This document shows positions 37,329 to 45,435 of a stretch of 64,000 nt of DNA, piece by piece; within the stretch, counting starts at the first letter, position 1; the number at the start of each line of letters is the position of its first letter. The position numbers and the translations under genes were made by a program. The DNA is from MPNP01 sp026709725 (GTDB lineage: Bacteria > Pseudomonadota > Alphaproteobacteria > Rhodobacterales > Rhodobacteraceae): positions 1,178,001 through 1,242,000 of the forward strand of contig OZ241384.1 of assembly GCA_965200805.1 (NCBI GenBank), read 5' to 3'. The notes beneath the pieces are model-generated. The model saw only the letters and a program-made list of their open reading frames with translations. It ran no database searches and had not been told where the DNA came from.

Positions 37329-37469
37329 TGGACATGTCCGTTCTTTCAGCCGGGCTGTTCTTCAAACACCTGCGATTGTTGTGCCTCTGATCGGGGTAAA
37401 GTTTAAAGTTGGGATTCTGCACACGGAAATCCGCTCCCGGTCAACAGGGACCTTCCCCCTGCCGGTGGT

Positions 37470-38741
37470 TCATTTGTTCATGGATACGAAGAATTCCTCG
37501 TTGGTCCGGGTCACCTTGAGCTTGGAAACGAGGAATTCAATGGCTTCCGTTGTTCCCATCTGGGTCAGTATTCGCCGAAGCATGAAGGTTTTCTGCAATT
37601 CGCTCTTTGGCACAAGGAGATCCTCCTTGCGGGTGCCTGACTTGATGATGTCCATGGACGGGAAGACCCGTTTGTCAGCTGCCTTGCGATCCAGGACGAT
37701 TTCCGAGTTGCCCGTGCCCTTGAATTCCTCAAAGATCACTTCATCCATGCGACTTCCGGTATCAATGAGGGCCGTGGCGATGATCGTCAACGATCCACCC
37801 TCCTCAATGTTGCGCGCTGCACCAAAGAACCGTTTTGGACGCTGCAGTGCGTTGGCATCAACACCACCACTCAGAACCTTGCCGGATGAGGGAACAACGG
37901 CGTTGAAGGCCCGGCCGAGCCGGGTGATTGAGTCCAGAAGAATGACCACATCCTTTTTGTTTTCGACGAGGCGCTTGGCTTTTTCAATGACCATTTCCGA
38001 CACGGCAACATGTCGGGTCGCAGGCTCATCAAAGGTGGAGGAAATCACTTCTCCCTTGACGCTGCGCTGCATGTCGGTCACTTCTTCAGGCCGTTCATCG
38101 ACGAGGAGCACGATCAGGAAACATTCCGGGTGGTTGACCTCGATGGAATGGGCAATATTCTGAAGCAGCACGGTTTTTCCGGTGCGCGGCGGGGCGACGA
38201 TCAGGGCTCGCTGTCCCTTGCCAAGCGGTGCGATCAGGTCAATGACCCGACCGGAGAAATCCTTCGAGTCGGAATCCTCGATCTCCATTTTGATCCGTTC
38301 ATCCGGGTAAAGCGGTGTCAGATTATCAAAATGCACGCGGCGTCCCATGGTTTCCGGGTCACTGTAGTTGAGTTTGGTGACCCTGGTCAGCGTGAAGTAT
38401 CGCTGGTCGTTTTTTGGCTGCTCAAGATCACCGGCAACCGTTGAGCCATTGCGAAGGCCGTAACGCTTGATGACATTGGGGCTGACATAGATGTCATCCG
38501 GTCCGGGAAGATAATTGGCATCCCGGGACCGCAGGTAGCCAAAGCCATCCTGCAGGATTTCAAGCACACCATCATCGCTGACAATATTCCAGCCCTGCTC
38601 GGCCCGGTTTTTCAGGATCTCGAACATGATACCGCCCTTGCGGTCCGCAATATTTTCAACGCCCAGATCCGTTGCCATTGACAGCAGTTCAGCCGGTGAG
38701 TGTGTTTTGAGTTCAGAGAGCGAAATACAATTTTCAGTCAT
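37470..38741 (-). CDS. rho: Transcription termination factor Rho
   Basis: A 423-residue hexameric RNA helicase. The N-terminal RNA-binding fold includes DGFGYLRSRDANYLPGPDDIY; the ATPase core has the P-loop LIVAPPRTGKTVLLQ, VLLVDERPEEVTDM and LDSITRLGRAFN. The C-terminal RRFFGAARNIEEGGSLTI-like block is present (KRFFGAARNIEEGGSLTII). The hemJ–rho–mnmE–mnmG order is the usual alphaproteobacterial arrangement. Its 5' leader is about 580 bp to the hemJ stop, which is longer than normal. Confidence 0.96.
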   Translation of the reverse strand: MTENCISLSELKTHSPAELLSMATDLGVENIADRKGGIMFEILKNRAEQGWNIVSDDGVLEILQDGFGYLRSRDANYLPGPDDIYVSPNVIKRYGLRNGSTVAGDLEQPKNDQRYFTLTRVTKLNYSDPETMGRRVHFDNLTPLYPDERIKMEIEDSDSKDFSGRVIDLIAPLGKGQRALIVAPPRTGKTVLLQNIAHSIEVNHPECFLIVLLVDERPEEVTDMQRSVKGEVISSTFDEPATRHVAVSEMVIEKAKRLVENKKDVVILLDSITRLGRAFNAVVPSSGKVLSGGVDANALQRPKRFFGAARNIEEGGSLTIIATALIDTGSRMDEVIFEEFKGTGNSEIVLDRKAADKRVFPSMDIIKSGTRKEDLLVPKSELQKTFMLRRILTQMGTTEAIEFLVSKLKVTRTNEEFFVSMNK

Positions 38742-39324
38742 GGATTATCCTGAAACAATTATGCGGTCGTCAGCGAACGTGACTTCCATCATGAAAAGGG
38801 GAATTACTGCACGACCGGACGGTCTGCTTGCATGGGTCGGTACAAGGAGAGTCAGCCGCTGTCAAGCCATTTTACAAGACACCACTGTAGTGCATCAACC
38901 AGGATGACAGTCGGGCACTGCTCTCGAACAGTCAATCGCTGCGAGTCTTGTAAAGCGACCCGTCATTGTCGAGCAGATATCCGTAATCAAAAACAATGTT
39001 TTTCAGTGACTTGGGGACAAGACCATCTTTGCCATCATCGCCGACAGTGCAATCAGGGCAGATGATCGTGGAAGTGGGTGGAGTTCCATGTGGATATTCA
39101 CCGTCCTGGCAGCTGTGTCGGCTTTTGCCTGACCACATCATTATCGGTCATCATCTGAGAAAATGAGGGTAACGCACATATGAATGGTTGGGCGCAAGTC
39201 CCTGCTCAAGACATCGGGAATCAAGTCCTCGATAAAATCACTGATAATCATTGATTTATATCTCATGATTTGGATATCTGGAGCACAAACACATGCTGTT
39301 ATCTTCAAAAGGGCCAAACAATCT
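38742..39324. other. Intergenic region upstream of rho
   Basis: About 580 bp that becomes AT-rich toward hemJ. A 69-codon minus-strand ORF at 38932–39141 (with a CPDC motif and the end NIVFDYGYLLDNDGSLYKT) reads like real protein sequence, but I recognise no family and its start has no clear Shine-Dalgarno; it may be a remnant. The region probably carries the rho promoter. Confidence 0.4.
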
Positions 39325-39340
39325 TCAAAAGGGCCGAACG
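39301..39340. repeat. 20-bp tandem duplication at the hemJ 3' end
   Basis: atcttcaaaagggccaaaca (39301–39320) is followed directly by atcttcaaaagggccgaacg (39321–39340), matching at 18 of 20 positions. The second copy holds the last hemJ codons (Val-Arg-Pro-Phe-stop), and the first repeats them beyond the stop. Confidence 0.85.
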
Positions 39341-39777
39341 ATGATAGAGAAGACAATGACAGCTATGATTAAAATTGGTATCTTACTGATAACATTGTAT
39401 GATTTAGCCGATAGAATGTGTTTGCCCTCAGCAAGAGGCTTGCGATGTCCAGCCAGCCACATGTGAAAGCCGGACAGGATGACGACGCTGGCCAGTTTAA
39501 CCCAAGGCCAACCCTGACTCCAGTCGATGAGGCTGGGGATTCCGATCAGCAGAATACCAAAAATCCATGTGAGGATCATGGCGGGATTCGCAATGATTCG
39601 CAGAAGGTGAGCCTCCATGACGGTCAGCATATCCTGGCTTGTGGCTGCATTGGCTGCATCTTCGGCGTGATGGACAAACAAACGTGACAGACAGAGAAGC
39701 GCAGCCATCCAGACAATGACTGCAATGATGTGCAATGCCTTGATCCAAGGATAGGTTGTTGTCAGAATATCGGCCAT
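39325..39777 (-). CDS. hemJ: Protoporphyrinogen IX oxidase HemJ
   Basis: A 150-residue four-helix membrane protein that oxidises protoporphyrinogen in haem synthesis. It starts at ATG 39777 (MADILTTTYPWIKALHIIAV), with GGATGG upstream. The essential His is in KALHIIAVIVWMAAL and the Lys in WPWVKLASVVI; GHRKPLAEGKHILSAKSYNVISKIP is family-like. Related genomes usually place hemE/hemH next to it upstream, but here the accessory island begins instead. Confidence 0.88.
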   Translation of the reverse strand: MADILTTTYPWIKALHIIAVIVWMAALLCLSRLFVHHAEDAANAATSQDMLTVMEAHLLRIIANPAMILTWIFGILLIGIPSLIDWSQGWPWVKLASVVILSGFHMWLAGHRKPLAEGKHILSAKSYNVISKIPILIIAVIVFSIIVRPF

Positions 39778-40105
39778 GGTGCCATCCGGGGAATGTCCCG
39801 CTCTCTGTTGAAACTTCATCGAGCGGTGCTGCCTCATCTGCTGCCAGCCGATGTTTGCAAGCCGTTACAGATAGGTGTAAGAGAAAGAGTGTGACAACCG
39901 AACCCTACACGGAAATTAAGAAATCGCAACCCCTATTCAAACCCGTTGTGCCGTAATTATGGCGACCATGGACATCCTAAACCAGGAGTGGTGTTTTGGA
40001 GATATGAGAGAATTTTGTGCGTAAGATAGCGACGGTTTGATTGATACCCTTGCCTCACCCGTTTCGACATTTTAAATATACAGTATCCCATTTCATGAGA
40101 ACAGA
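39778..40105. other. Region between hemJ and the hip-like island
   Basis: About 330 bp with no recognised gene. The right half is AT-rich and includes ttttaaatatacagtat at about 40070–40086, a plausible -10 region for the hipT-like gene beginning at 40106. No HipB-type HTH gene is seen. Confidence 0.4.
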
Positions 40106-40144
40106 ATGCCGAAAAAGCGCCGATATAGGGCTTCACCCAGTAAA

Positions 40145-40152
40145 CATGAGGT
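40145..40152. repeat. Left 8-bp target duplication of the IS66 element
   Basis: CATGAGGT immediately before the left terminal repeat (GTAACT...). It is identical to 42439–42446 at the other end. IS66 elements make 8-bp duplications. Confidence 0.95.
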
Positions 40153-40172
40153 GTAACTACTTGCCCCCGTTA

Positions 40173-41633
40173 TCAGCTACCTTCGTAGAGGCAGTCAACG
40201 GCCTTTTCCTGCAGGGCGATGGTGATTGCGACGAGCGGGTTGTATCCGCGCGCTGTCATGGTCTGGAGGTAGCTCGATATCCGGCAGTACGCTTCCGCAA
40301 ATGCCACGGTGCGGAAGCAGCCTGACACCTTCTGCTTAACCTTGGCCATCCTGATGTCCCGCTCCGCCCTGTTGTTCGAGAACGGGGTGTCGGCGCGCCT
40401 CGTGAAGCGCAGGACGTTTCCCCGGTGTGCGGCGAGGCGTTCGAGGAGGTTGTGGGCGTCGGACTTCGCGACTGGTCCGCGGTGGCCCCTCTCCCGCTTC
40501 GGGATCGCGGGCATCTCCCGCCGGCCCCGCTCCAGGATCTCCCCGTAGCACCGCGCGATGACCCTGTAGTGCCGCATGGAGAGCCGCCTGTCCGGTCGTC
40601 GCATGACCTGCCGCCGCGCGATGAGCAGCAGCTTCCGCATCCTCCCGGCCCACGGCCAGCCGTTGCTGTCGGTCACGGCCTGGAGCTCGCGCAGCAGGTG
40701 GCTGCCGCACAGCTGGTGCTTGCAGTTCGTGTAGGTGAGGTAGGCCTTCCAGCAGTCGTGGACGATGACGCCCCGGTGCCGGGGGATGATGCCGATGTCG
40801 TCGATGGCCTCGCCTCCGCGCCTGCGGTGCAGCCGCTTGACCGTGATGTCCCCACCGGAGCAGACGTGGATCCAGTGGTTCCTGCCGTCCACCCGCAGCG
40901 ATGTCTCGTCGGCGTTCAGCACCGGCATCTCCAAGAGCATGGCGGTGGCGGCCTCCTCCCACGGTCCGAGCGCGTCGTGAAGGCGCCGGACATAGCCCAG
41001 GCAGGTGGCCTCGGAGAGCTTCAGGCCGCAGGTCGCGTGGATCAGGGCGACGGCCCGGTTCAGCGAGAGCATCTGCGCGATCAGCAGGTTGACGGTGAAG
41101 GCCTGGAGGCCGGGGCCGTACTGGAGCGGGCCGGGCATGCCGTCGGGGAACCGCCCCCTGGTCCGGGCCCGGCACGCGGGACAGTCCTTGATCTCGGCGT
41201 CCACGCGGCGCTCGACGGTCTCGAAGACGATGTCGTACAGGACGCGGCGCTCCCGGTCGGTCGCGTCGACGCCTGAGAGGTCGGCGCCGCAGGTCCCGCA
41301 GGCCTCAACAGTGGCCGTCTCCTCGACGGTGGTCCTGCGCATGTTGCCGCCGGTCTGCCGGTTCGGCTGCGCGCCTTTGCCGTTTGTGTCCCCGCCGGCG
41401 CGCCGTGCGGTTCCGTCCCCGTCCGTCTGCGACGGCGGAAGGGAGGAGTTGGCGCTGGTCTTCGGCGTCGCCCTCTCGAGGAACACCGCCACCAGGATGT
41501 CGAGCAGCAGGAACAGGGCGTTGATCAGCGCGAGGGTGTCCGCGCCCGCCTCTCCCCTCCGCCTGATGTCGTCGAACCGGACCCGGCAGTCGTCCAGCCG
41601 CTCGCGCAGCGAGGCCGCGTTCACCGTCGCCAT
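40173..41633 (-). CDS. IS66-family transposase
   Basis: A 486-residue DDE transposase. The N-terminal leucine-rich helix is followed by the IS66 linker KTSANSSLPPSQTDGDG, a zinc-binding domain (ACGTCGADL ... CPACRART) and the DDE core: Asp in VLNADETSLRVDG, Asp in VIVHDCWKAYL and Glu in SNNRAERDIRMAK. Its ATG overlaps the methylase stop (TGATG), so translation is coupled. All motifs are intact and the element has an unmutated duplication, so it may still be active. Confidence 0.95.
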   Translation of the reverse strand: MATVNAASLRERLDDCRVRFDDIRRRGEAGADTLALINALFLLLDILVAVFLERATPKTSANSSLPPSQTDGDGTARRAGGDTNGKGAQPNRQTGGNMRRTTVEETATVEACGTCGADLSGVDATDRERRVLYDIVFETVERRVDAEIKDCPACRARTRGRFPDGMPGPLQYGPGLQAFTVNLLIAQMLSLNRAVALIHATCGLKLSEATCLGYVRRLHDALGPWEEAATAMLLEMPVLNADETSLRVDGRNHWIHVCSGGDITVKRLHRRRGGEAIDDIGIIPRHRGVIVHDCWKAYLTYTNCKHQLCGSHLLRELQAVTDSNGWPWAGRMRKLLLIARRQVMRRPDRRLSMRHYRVIARCYGEILERGRREMPAIPKRERGHRGPVAKSDAHNLLERLAAHRGNVLRFTRRADTPFSNNRAERDIRMAKVKQKVSGCFRTVAFAEAYCRISSYLQTMTARGYNPLVAITIALQEKAVDCLYEGS

Positions 41634-42292
41634 CACTCCGCCTCCACCGCCATGATCGCCGACATCACCGCCTGGCGCTCGGCCGGCGGCATCCTCCGGT
41701 AGCCCTCCGCCCAGCGGGCGGCCTTGCGCCTGATACGCTGCCGGTCGGTCGCGTTCCGCCCGGCGTGGCCGGGCCAGTGCGTCCGGCCCGGCCCGAAGTT
41801 GAGCCACACCACCTCGGTGCGCACCCGACCCCGGGTCGTCACCTGAAGCGCGACCCGCCGCCAGCCCTCAAGCATCCCATCGTAGAGCACCGAGGGATGG
41901 CCCGACACCATCACCTGGCAGGGCAGCCCCCTGAGCAGCTCAAGGAGGGCCGCGTGGTCGGCCTCGGTGTAGTCGTGACGGTAGCGCCGGTCCGACAGGC
42001 GCGTCGACCGCAGGTACGGCGGGTCGCTGTAGACCAGCTCCGTCCCCCGGAGCGGGAAGGCGGCCAGAAACGTGTGGGCGCAGCCGTGCACCAGCTCCAC
42101 CGGGTAGCCGCACGCGAACCCGTCCAGCGCGCGCCGGTCTAGGTCGATGCCGACCGAGCGCAGCGCCGGTGCCTTGCGCCTCATCAAGGCACCGCCGCCA
42201 AGGTGCGTCTCCACGTAGGTGCAGTGCGGGGGAAACAATCCCAGAAGCGTCTGGCACAGCCCGCTTGTCGCCTTTGATCCAAAGTAGCCCAC
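41633..42292 (-). CDS. D12-class N6-adenine DNA methyltransferase, IS passenger
   Basis: A 219-residue Dam-like methyltransferase. It begins at a GTG with GGGGG eight bases upstream; an in-frame TAG lies just before. MGYFGSKATSG is the D12 N-terminal motif (motif X), TYVETHLGGGALMRRK the SAM motif (I) and VYSDPPYLRST the catalytic DPPY (IV). It would methylate adenine in a short target. It lies within the IS66 ends and overlaps the transposase gene, so it moves with the element. It might regulate transposition or mark the element's DNA; that role is inference. Confidence 0.88.
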   Translation of the reverse strand: MGYFGSKATSGLCQTLLGLFPPHCTYVETHLGGGALMRRKAPALRSVGIDLDRRALDGFACGYPVELVHGCAHTFLAAFPLRGTELVYSDPPYLRSTRLSDRRYRHDYTEADHAALLELLRGLPCQVMVSGHPSVLYDGMLEGWRRVALQVTTRGRVRTEVVWLNFGPGRTHWPGHAGRNATDRQRIRRKAARWAEGYRRMPPAERQAVMSAIMAVEAE

Positions 42293-42438
42293 CGGCGGCC
42301 CCCGTCGCTAACGATGACCGTCGATAGCGAAATCCGTCTACGGTGTCAACCGCCCGGCGCCATCACCGCGCCGCAACCAAAAGCCCGCGCCTGCGGGCGG
42401 CCCGGCATCAGGACGGAATCATGGGGGTGAGCAGTTAC

Positions 42439-42446
42439 CATGAGGT
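42439..42446. repeat. Right 8-bp target duplication of the IS66 element
   Basis: CATGAGGT directly after the right terminal repeat, identical to 40145–40152. It belongs to the interrupted hipT-like gene (codons His-Glu-Val). Confidence 0.95.
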
Positions 42447-43404
42447 TAATGTCAAAGCCATTAAAATAATGTCTCCGCTTGGTTGGCGCCTTTTGGGATC
42501 CGACACGGTTCCTCTTATTGGCACCGCACCAAAAGATTATTTGTGTTATGGGGATATCAAAAATAAAGATTCAGTGGGATTCATTGCCAAGAAAGGCCGA
42601 ATGGAGTCCACCCCAGGGCTGGACTGTGTCACGGAGGAGATTATTTCAAAAATTGGCGATTTACTGCCACTCGAAATGGCCCAGTCAAAATTGGTCCGTC
42701 TGTCAAAAAACGGATATTCGATTTCTTTCGAAAGACTTCAAAAAACGAGATCAAGAAGAACTTATTCATGGGATCGAAATTGCGACACAATTTTTTGATG
42801 CCACGACAGATGACGTGGAAACAGCATTTCAATTGGATGAAAAGTCCGAGGAAAAACGGTTCTATTCTCTTTCAAATGTTATGAATTTCTTTGATGGAGT
42901 TTTTAAGAATCAGGCAGAGCAATTACGTCTTGATTTCATTAAAATGGTTGCTTTTGATGCCTTCATTGGGGCACCGGATCGTCATGCCATGAATTGGGGC
43001 GTTCTTGCATCACATGAACCGTCTCAATACGCGGTCCGTTTTTCGCCGGTCTTTGATACGGCCCGCGGCCTTTTTCGTGAAATATCTGATCGGGACTTAA
43101 AAGAAAAAATTGAAAAACAAGGCAAATCGGGTTTCATTGAGCAGTATGCCAACAAATCGAAACCAATTTTAAGCATCGATAACAGCGTGGATTTAAATCA
43201 TTTTGATTTAATCAAGCGTATCTTTGATGAAAACAAATTTAATGATCAAGACGCGCTCTTGACAATTTTCAAGGCCGTCAACATTTGCGATATCCAGCAC
43301 ATGCTGCAATTAAAATTCCGTCGAATAATCACACAGTTCCGAATGGGCTTGATCTGTGATCTGTTAACCTCCCGGATCAATCATATTTCGAAGGATCTGC
43401 AATT

Positions 43405-43769
43405 ATGAATAGGTTTCTTCGTTCAATCCTCAACGACATTAAGAGTTGGGGGGTTCAGGCCCTTTCAGAATCGCCCGAAGACAAAAAGGGTGATGTTCTT
43501 GAAGTGTATCAAAACATACCAGGTACGGAAAAAAACTGGTCGGTTATTTGAAGTACGACAATCCCGAGTATATTTTTCAATATGACCGTGACTATGATGG
43601 CGCATTGATGTTTTCGTTTCCTGATAAGACCAAAACATATAAATCGACCCATCTTTGGCCGTTTTTTACAATCCGAATTCCACCTCTTGATCGACCGGAC
43701 ATTAAGAAAATCATGACCGAGAAATCGCTGAATAAGGATCAAATTTTAGGGGATTATATACTTGAGTGA
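43405..43769 (+). pseudogene. HipS-like (HipA N-subdomain) gene with an internal -1 frame change
   Basis: The ATG at 43405 overlaps the kinase TGA (ATGA). The first frame, MNRFLRSILNDIKSWGVQ..., reaches TGA at 43549–43551. The frame at -1 continues LVGYLKYDNPEYIFQYD, then FPDKTKTYKS, LWPFFTIRIPPLDRPDI, ending at 43769. The combined product of about 121 residues resembles the small N-terminal subdomain of HipA (VG-L-YD, FP, LWPFF/RIPP pattern), as in HipS. The junction lies at A AAA AAC (43530–43536), correctly phased for a -1 slip, so it is either recoding or a lost A. Confidence 0.6.
43530..43536 (+). other. Slippery heptamer A AAA AAC in the hipS-like gene
   Basis: In the reading frame from 43405 the codons are GAA AAA AAC, so the heptamer is phased X XXY YYZ. 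A -1 slip reads GAA AAA AAA CTG GTC GGT TAT TTG and enters exactly the frame of the conserved C-terminal part. No obvious stimulatory hairpin was confirmed downstream. Confidence 0.4.
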
Positions 43770-43904
43770 CCAATTTCCTAATTTATCTCATATAATCAAT
43801 GACATGAACCAACTGTATCCATAGATGGGAATTAAAGCATAAAATACTGATCCTTATGAACTAATTTAATTTTTGGTTACTCAAATATATAATCCCCAAA
43901 TTTT
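43741..43904. repeat. Long inverted repeat over the 3' end of the hipS-like gene
   Basis: The left arm 43741–43773 (containing ggggattatatacttgag and the gene's stop) and the right arm 43873–43904 (ttggttactcaaatatataa then tcccc) are inverted copies of 32–33 bases, with about four differences, one tolerated as a G–U pair in RNA. The spacer is about 99 bp of AT-rich DNA. It could form a large hairpin in the transcript or mark a recombination end. Confidence 0.8.
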
Positions 43905-44499
43905 AAAACTACTCGGAACGCTGGGCAAAACATCCATTTCCAATTCATACGAATTGGAGTTTATTGAAAACACTGGAAACCAAGCCGAAACGGTCTGACA
44001 TGGCCTCCCCCATGCTGCTCCGAAGTGAACGACCGGGGGCGGCTTCCCCTCAGTGACCCGCCGGCCATGGAGGGCGGCCTTGGTGGAGGTCTGGCCCCAG
44101 GGTCCCTGGCATGTCGCGGCTGTGACCCGTGGCGCGTGCCGACAATGGTATTCACGTTTGCGCTCATCATCTCCCGGGTGGATGATCTCCGGATGATGGT
44201 CTTCGGGGCCGCAATGCCTGTGGCCAGGCAGAACCGCTTCCTTTCAAAATTTTGGACCACCCCGAACCCTACAGCACCGAGGGGAAGTAACGCCACCCTG
44301 ATTCAGAGTTTCAACATTATCTGGGACAATCCCCCTCCGGGTGCTGTCGGGTAGCAATCTGCCAATGCATTCCGGGTATGTGAACCCGACAGGAAGCAAT
44401 GCCCCACAGTCACTCCATAGTCCTCTTGACAACGATTGGGCTCTCAGCCTGAATTGACAATCTGCCCCAATTGACACGATGGCGGCTGGGAGGTGATGA
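43770..44499. other. Gene-poor region between the hip-like island and the LysR gene
   Basis: About 730 bp. The left 200 bp are AT-rich, with the inverted repeat and a small hairpin; after about 43990 composition turns GC-rich, which looks like the right edge of the island. ORFs at 43961–44354 on both strands are compositionally biased and match no family I know. Confidence 0.4.
43940..43957. terminator. Short perfect hairpin downstream of the hip-like island
   Basis: CCAATTC-ATAC-GAATTGG forms a 7-bp stem (8 with flanking T–A) and a 4-base loop. The following bases, agtttatt, are only modestly T-rich, so termination is uncertain. Confidence 0.3.
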
Positions 44500-45435
44500 T
44501 CAAAATGATGCATCCGGACTGGACCAGCCATAATTGCCATTGGCAACATGGTCCCGGACCATGATGAGGATCAGGTCCTTGATCCCGACCATGGTGGATC
44601 GGTTATTGCCGGAGACTGGTCCGACCAGATGCATCAGGCGTCGGGCAGATGGGTGGTCGATTGCAACCGCTGCACACTCACCGCATTCCACCTGGTTGAT
44701 CAGGAAAGCGTACGGAGCAATGCAGCAGCGGAGCCCCTTGATGACATACTCCTTGCGGATTGAGTGCGACGGCACCTCGATCTTGTCATTGATCTGCATG
44801 CCCTGTCGGCGCAACTCCTTTGTGAGCATAGTGAGGAGGGTGACCTCCCGGCCATCGAATACGAGTGGGAGATCAGCCAGCAGGCTGACCGGCAGAGGAT
44901 CGGGAAGCGTGCGAATGAATTCAGGTTTGCCAAGCAGATAAAAATGCTCCCAGAACAGTGGAATCATTTCGGCGGCATGGCTTTTGTCAATGCGGTTGGT
45001 GAAGATCAGATCAATCTCAGCCCGCTCCCACACTTTTTGTATGTCGTCAACGAATCCCTGTTCAAAGAGCAGTTTGAGCCCGGGGTACAATGTGTTGCTC
45101 ATTTCCAGCAGACCGGAAATCAGAACCTGACCAATTGAGGGTGTAATGCCAAGACGCACGATGTTTGACTCGGAATCGCGAAATTGGGCAATTTCCTTCT
45201 CGGTGGTGTCCAGAAGATCCAGAATCTCTCCGGCGCGTTGTGCCAGTATTCGCCCCGCCGGTGTCAGTGTGATGCCTCGGGAATGTCTCTTGATGAGTTT
45301 GACTCCGCAGGATGTCTCCAGTGAGCGAATCTGCATACCGACAGCCGGCTGGCTGATTTTCAGGATTGATGATGCACGGGTCAGACTGTTTTCCCTTGCA
45401 GCAGTGGCAAAGCATACCAATTGCTTGAATTTCAT
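44500..45435 (-). CDS. LysR-family transcriptional regulator
   Basis: A 311-residue regulator starting at ATG 45435 (MKFKQLVCFATAARENSLTR) after AGGTGG. The N-terminal winged HTH includes ASSILKISQPAVGMQIRSLE and FKLIKRHSRG-type wing (VKLIKRHSRGITLTPAG); the rest is the periplasmic-binding-like effector domain. The C-terminal KDLILIMVRDH is of the Nac/Cbl-like type. Its target is not evident: neighbours are pheT (same strand, upstream) and the gene-poor end of the island. Confidence 0.9.
   Translation of the reverse strand: MKFKQLVCFATAARENSLTRASSILKISQPAVGMQIRSLETSCGVKLIKRHSRGITLTPAGRILAQRAGEILDLLDTTEKEIAQFRDSESNIVRLGITPSIGQVLISGLLEMSNTLYPGLKLLFEQGFVDDIQKVWERAEIDLIFTNRIDKSHAAEMIPLFWEHFYLLGKPEFIRTLPDPLPVSLLADLPLVFDGREVTLLTMLTKELRRQGMQINDKIEVPSHSIRKEYVIKGLRCCIAPYAFLINQVECGECAAVAIDHPSARRLMHLVGPVSGNNRSTMVGIKDLILIMVRDHVANGNYGWSSPDASF

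Larger units (their letters stand above)
40153..42438 (-). mobile_element. IS66-family element carrying a D12 DNA methylase
   Basis: 2,286 bp. The left end reads GTAACTACTTGCCCCCGTTA and the right end, on the opposite strand, GTAACTGCTCACCCCCATGA; 16 of the first 21 bases agree, and GTAA is the usual IS66 terminus. An exact 8-bp duplication CATGAGGT flanks it. It holds one transposase and one adenine methylase gene and no tnpA or tnpB, like the ISBst12-type subgroup with a passenger gene. Base composition is far richer in G+C than the surrounding AT-rich island, which fits recent arrival from a high-GC host. Confidence 0.92.
40106..43408 (+). pseudogene. HipT/HipA-like kinase gene, split by an IS66 element and frameshifted
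   Basis: Joining 40106–40152 to 42447–43408, with one copy of the duplicated CATGAGGT, rebuilds a reading frame starting MPKKRRYRASPSKHEVNVKA. The kinase part carries the HipA catalytic block FDAFIGAPDRHAMNWGVL (Asp, His, Asn) and the metal loop SPVFDTARG, with RFLSKDF and EELIHGIEI between. The size (about 330 residues) matches the HipT kinases of split HipBST systems. Two lesions are present: IS insertion in codon 16, and a +1 frame change at the six-A run 42705–42710 (removing one A restores LSK-TDIRF). From 42421 the IS end gives a substitute in-frame ATG. The DNA is AT-rich, unlike the flanks. Confidence 0.8.

Noticed and set aside
40027..42310. TAGCGACGG at 40027 and CCGTCGCTA at 42302 as possible IS ends
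   Set aside because: Only 9 bases match, with no target duplication. The GTAACT ends at 40153/42438 with the exact CATGAGGT duplication explain the element.
42705..42711. Programmed -1 frameshift in the hipT-like kinase
   Set aside because: The heptamer is phased correctly, but a -1 slip leads to a different frame from the one encoding RFLSKDF and the kinase core; a +1 change is needed.
43961..44354. ORFs on both strands right of the hip-like island
   Set aside because: Compositionally biased, overlapping on opposite strands, and with no family resemblance or Shine-Dalgarno.
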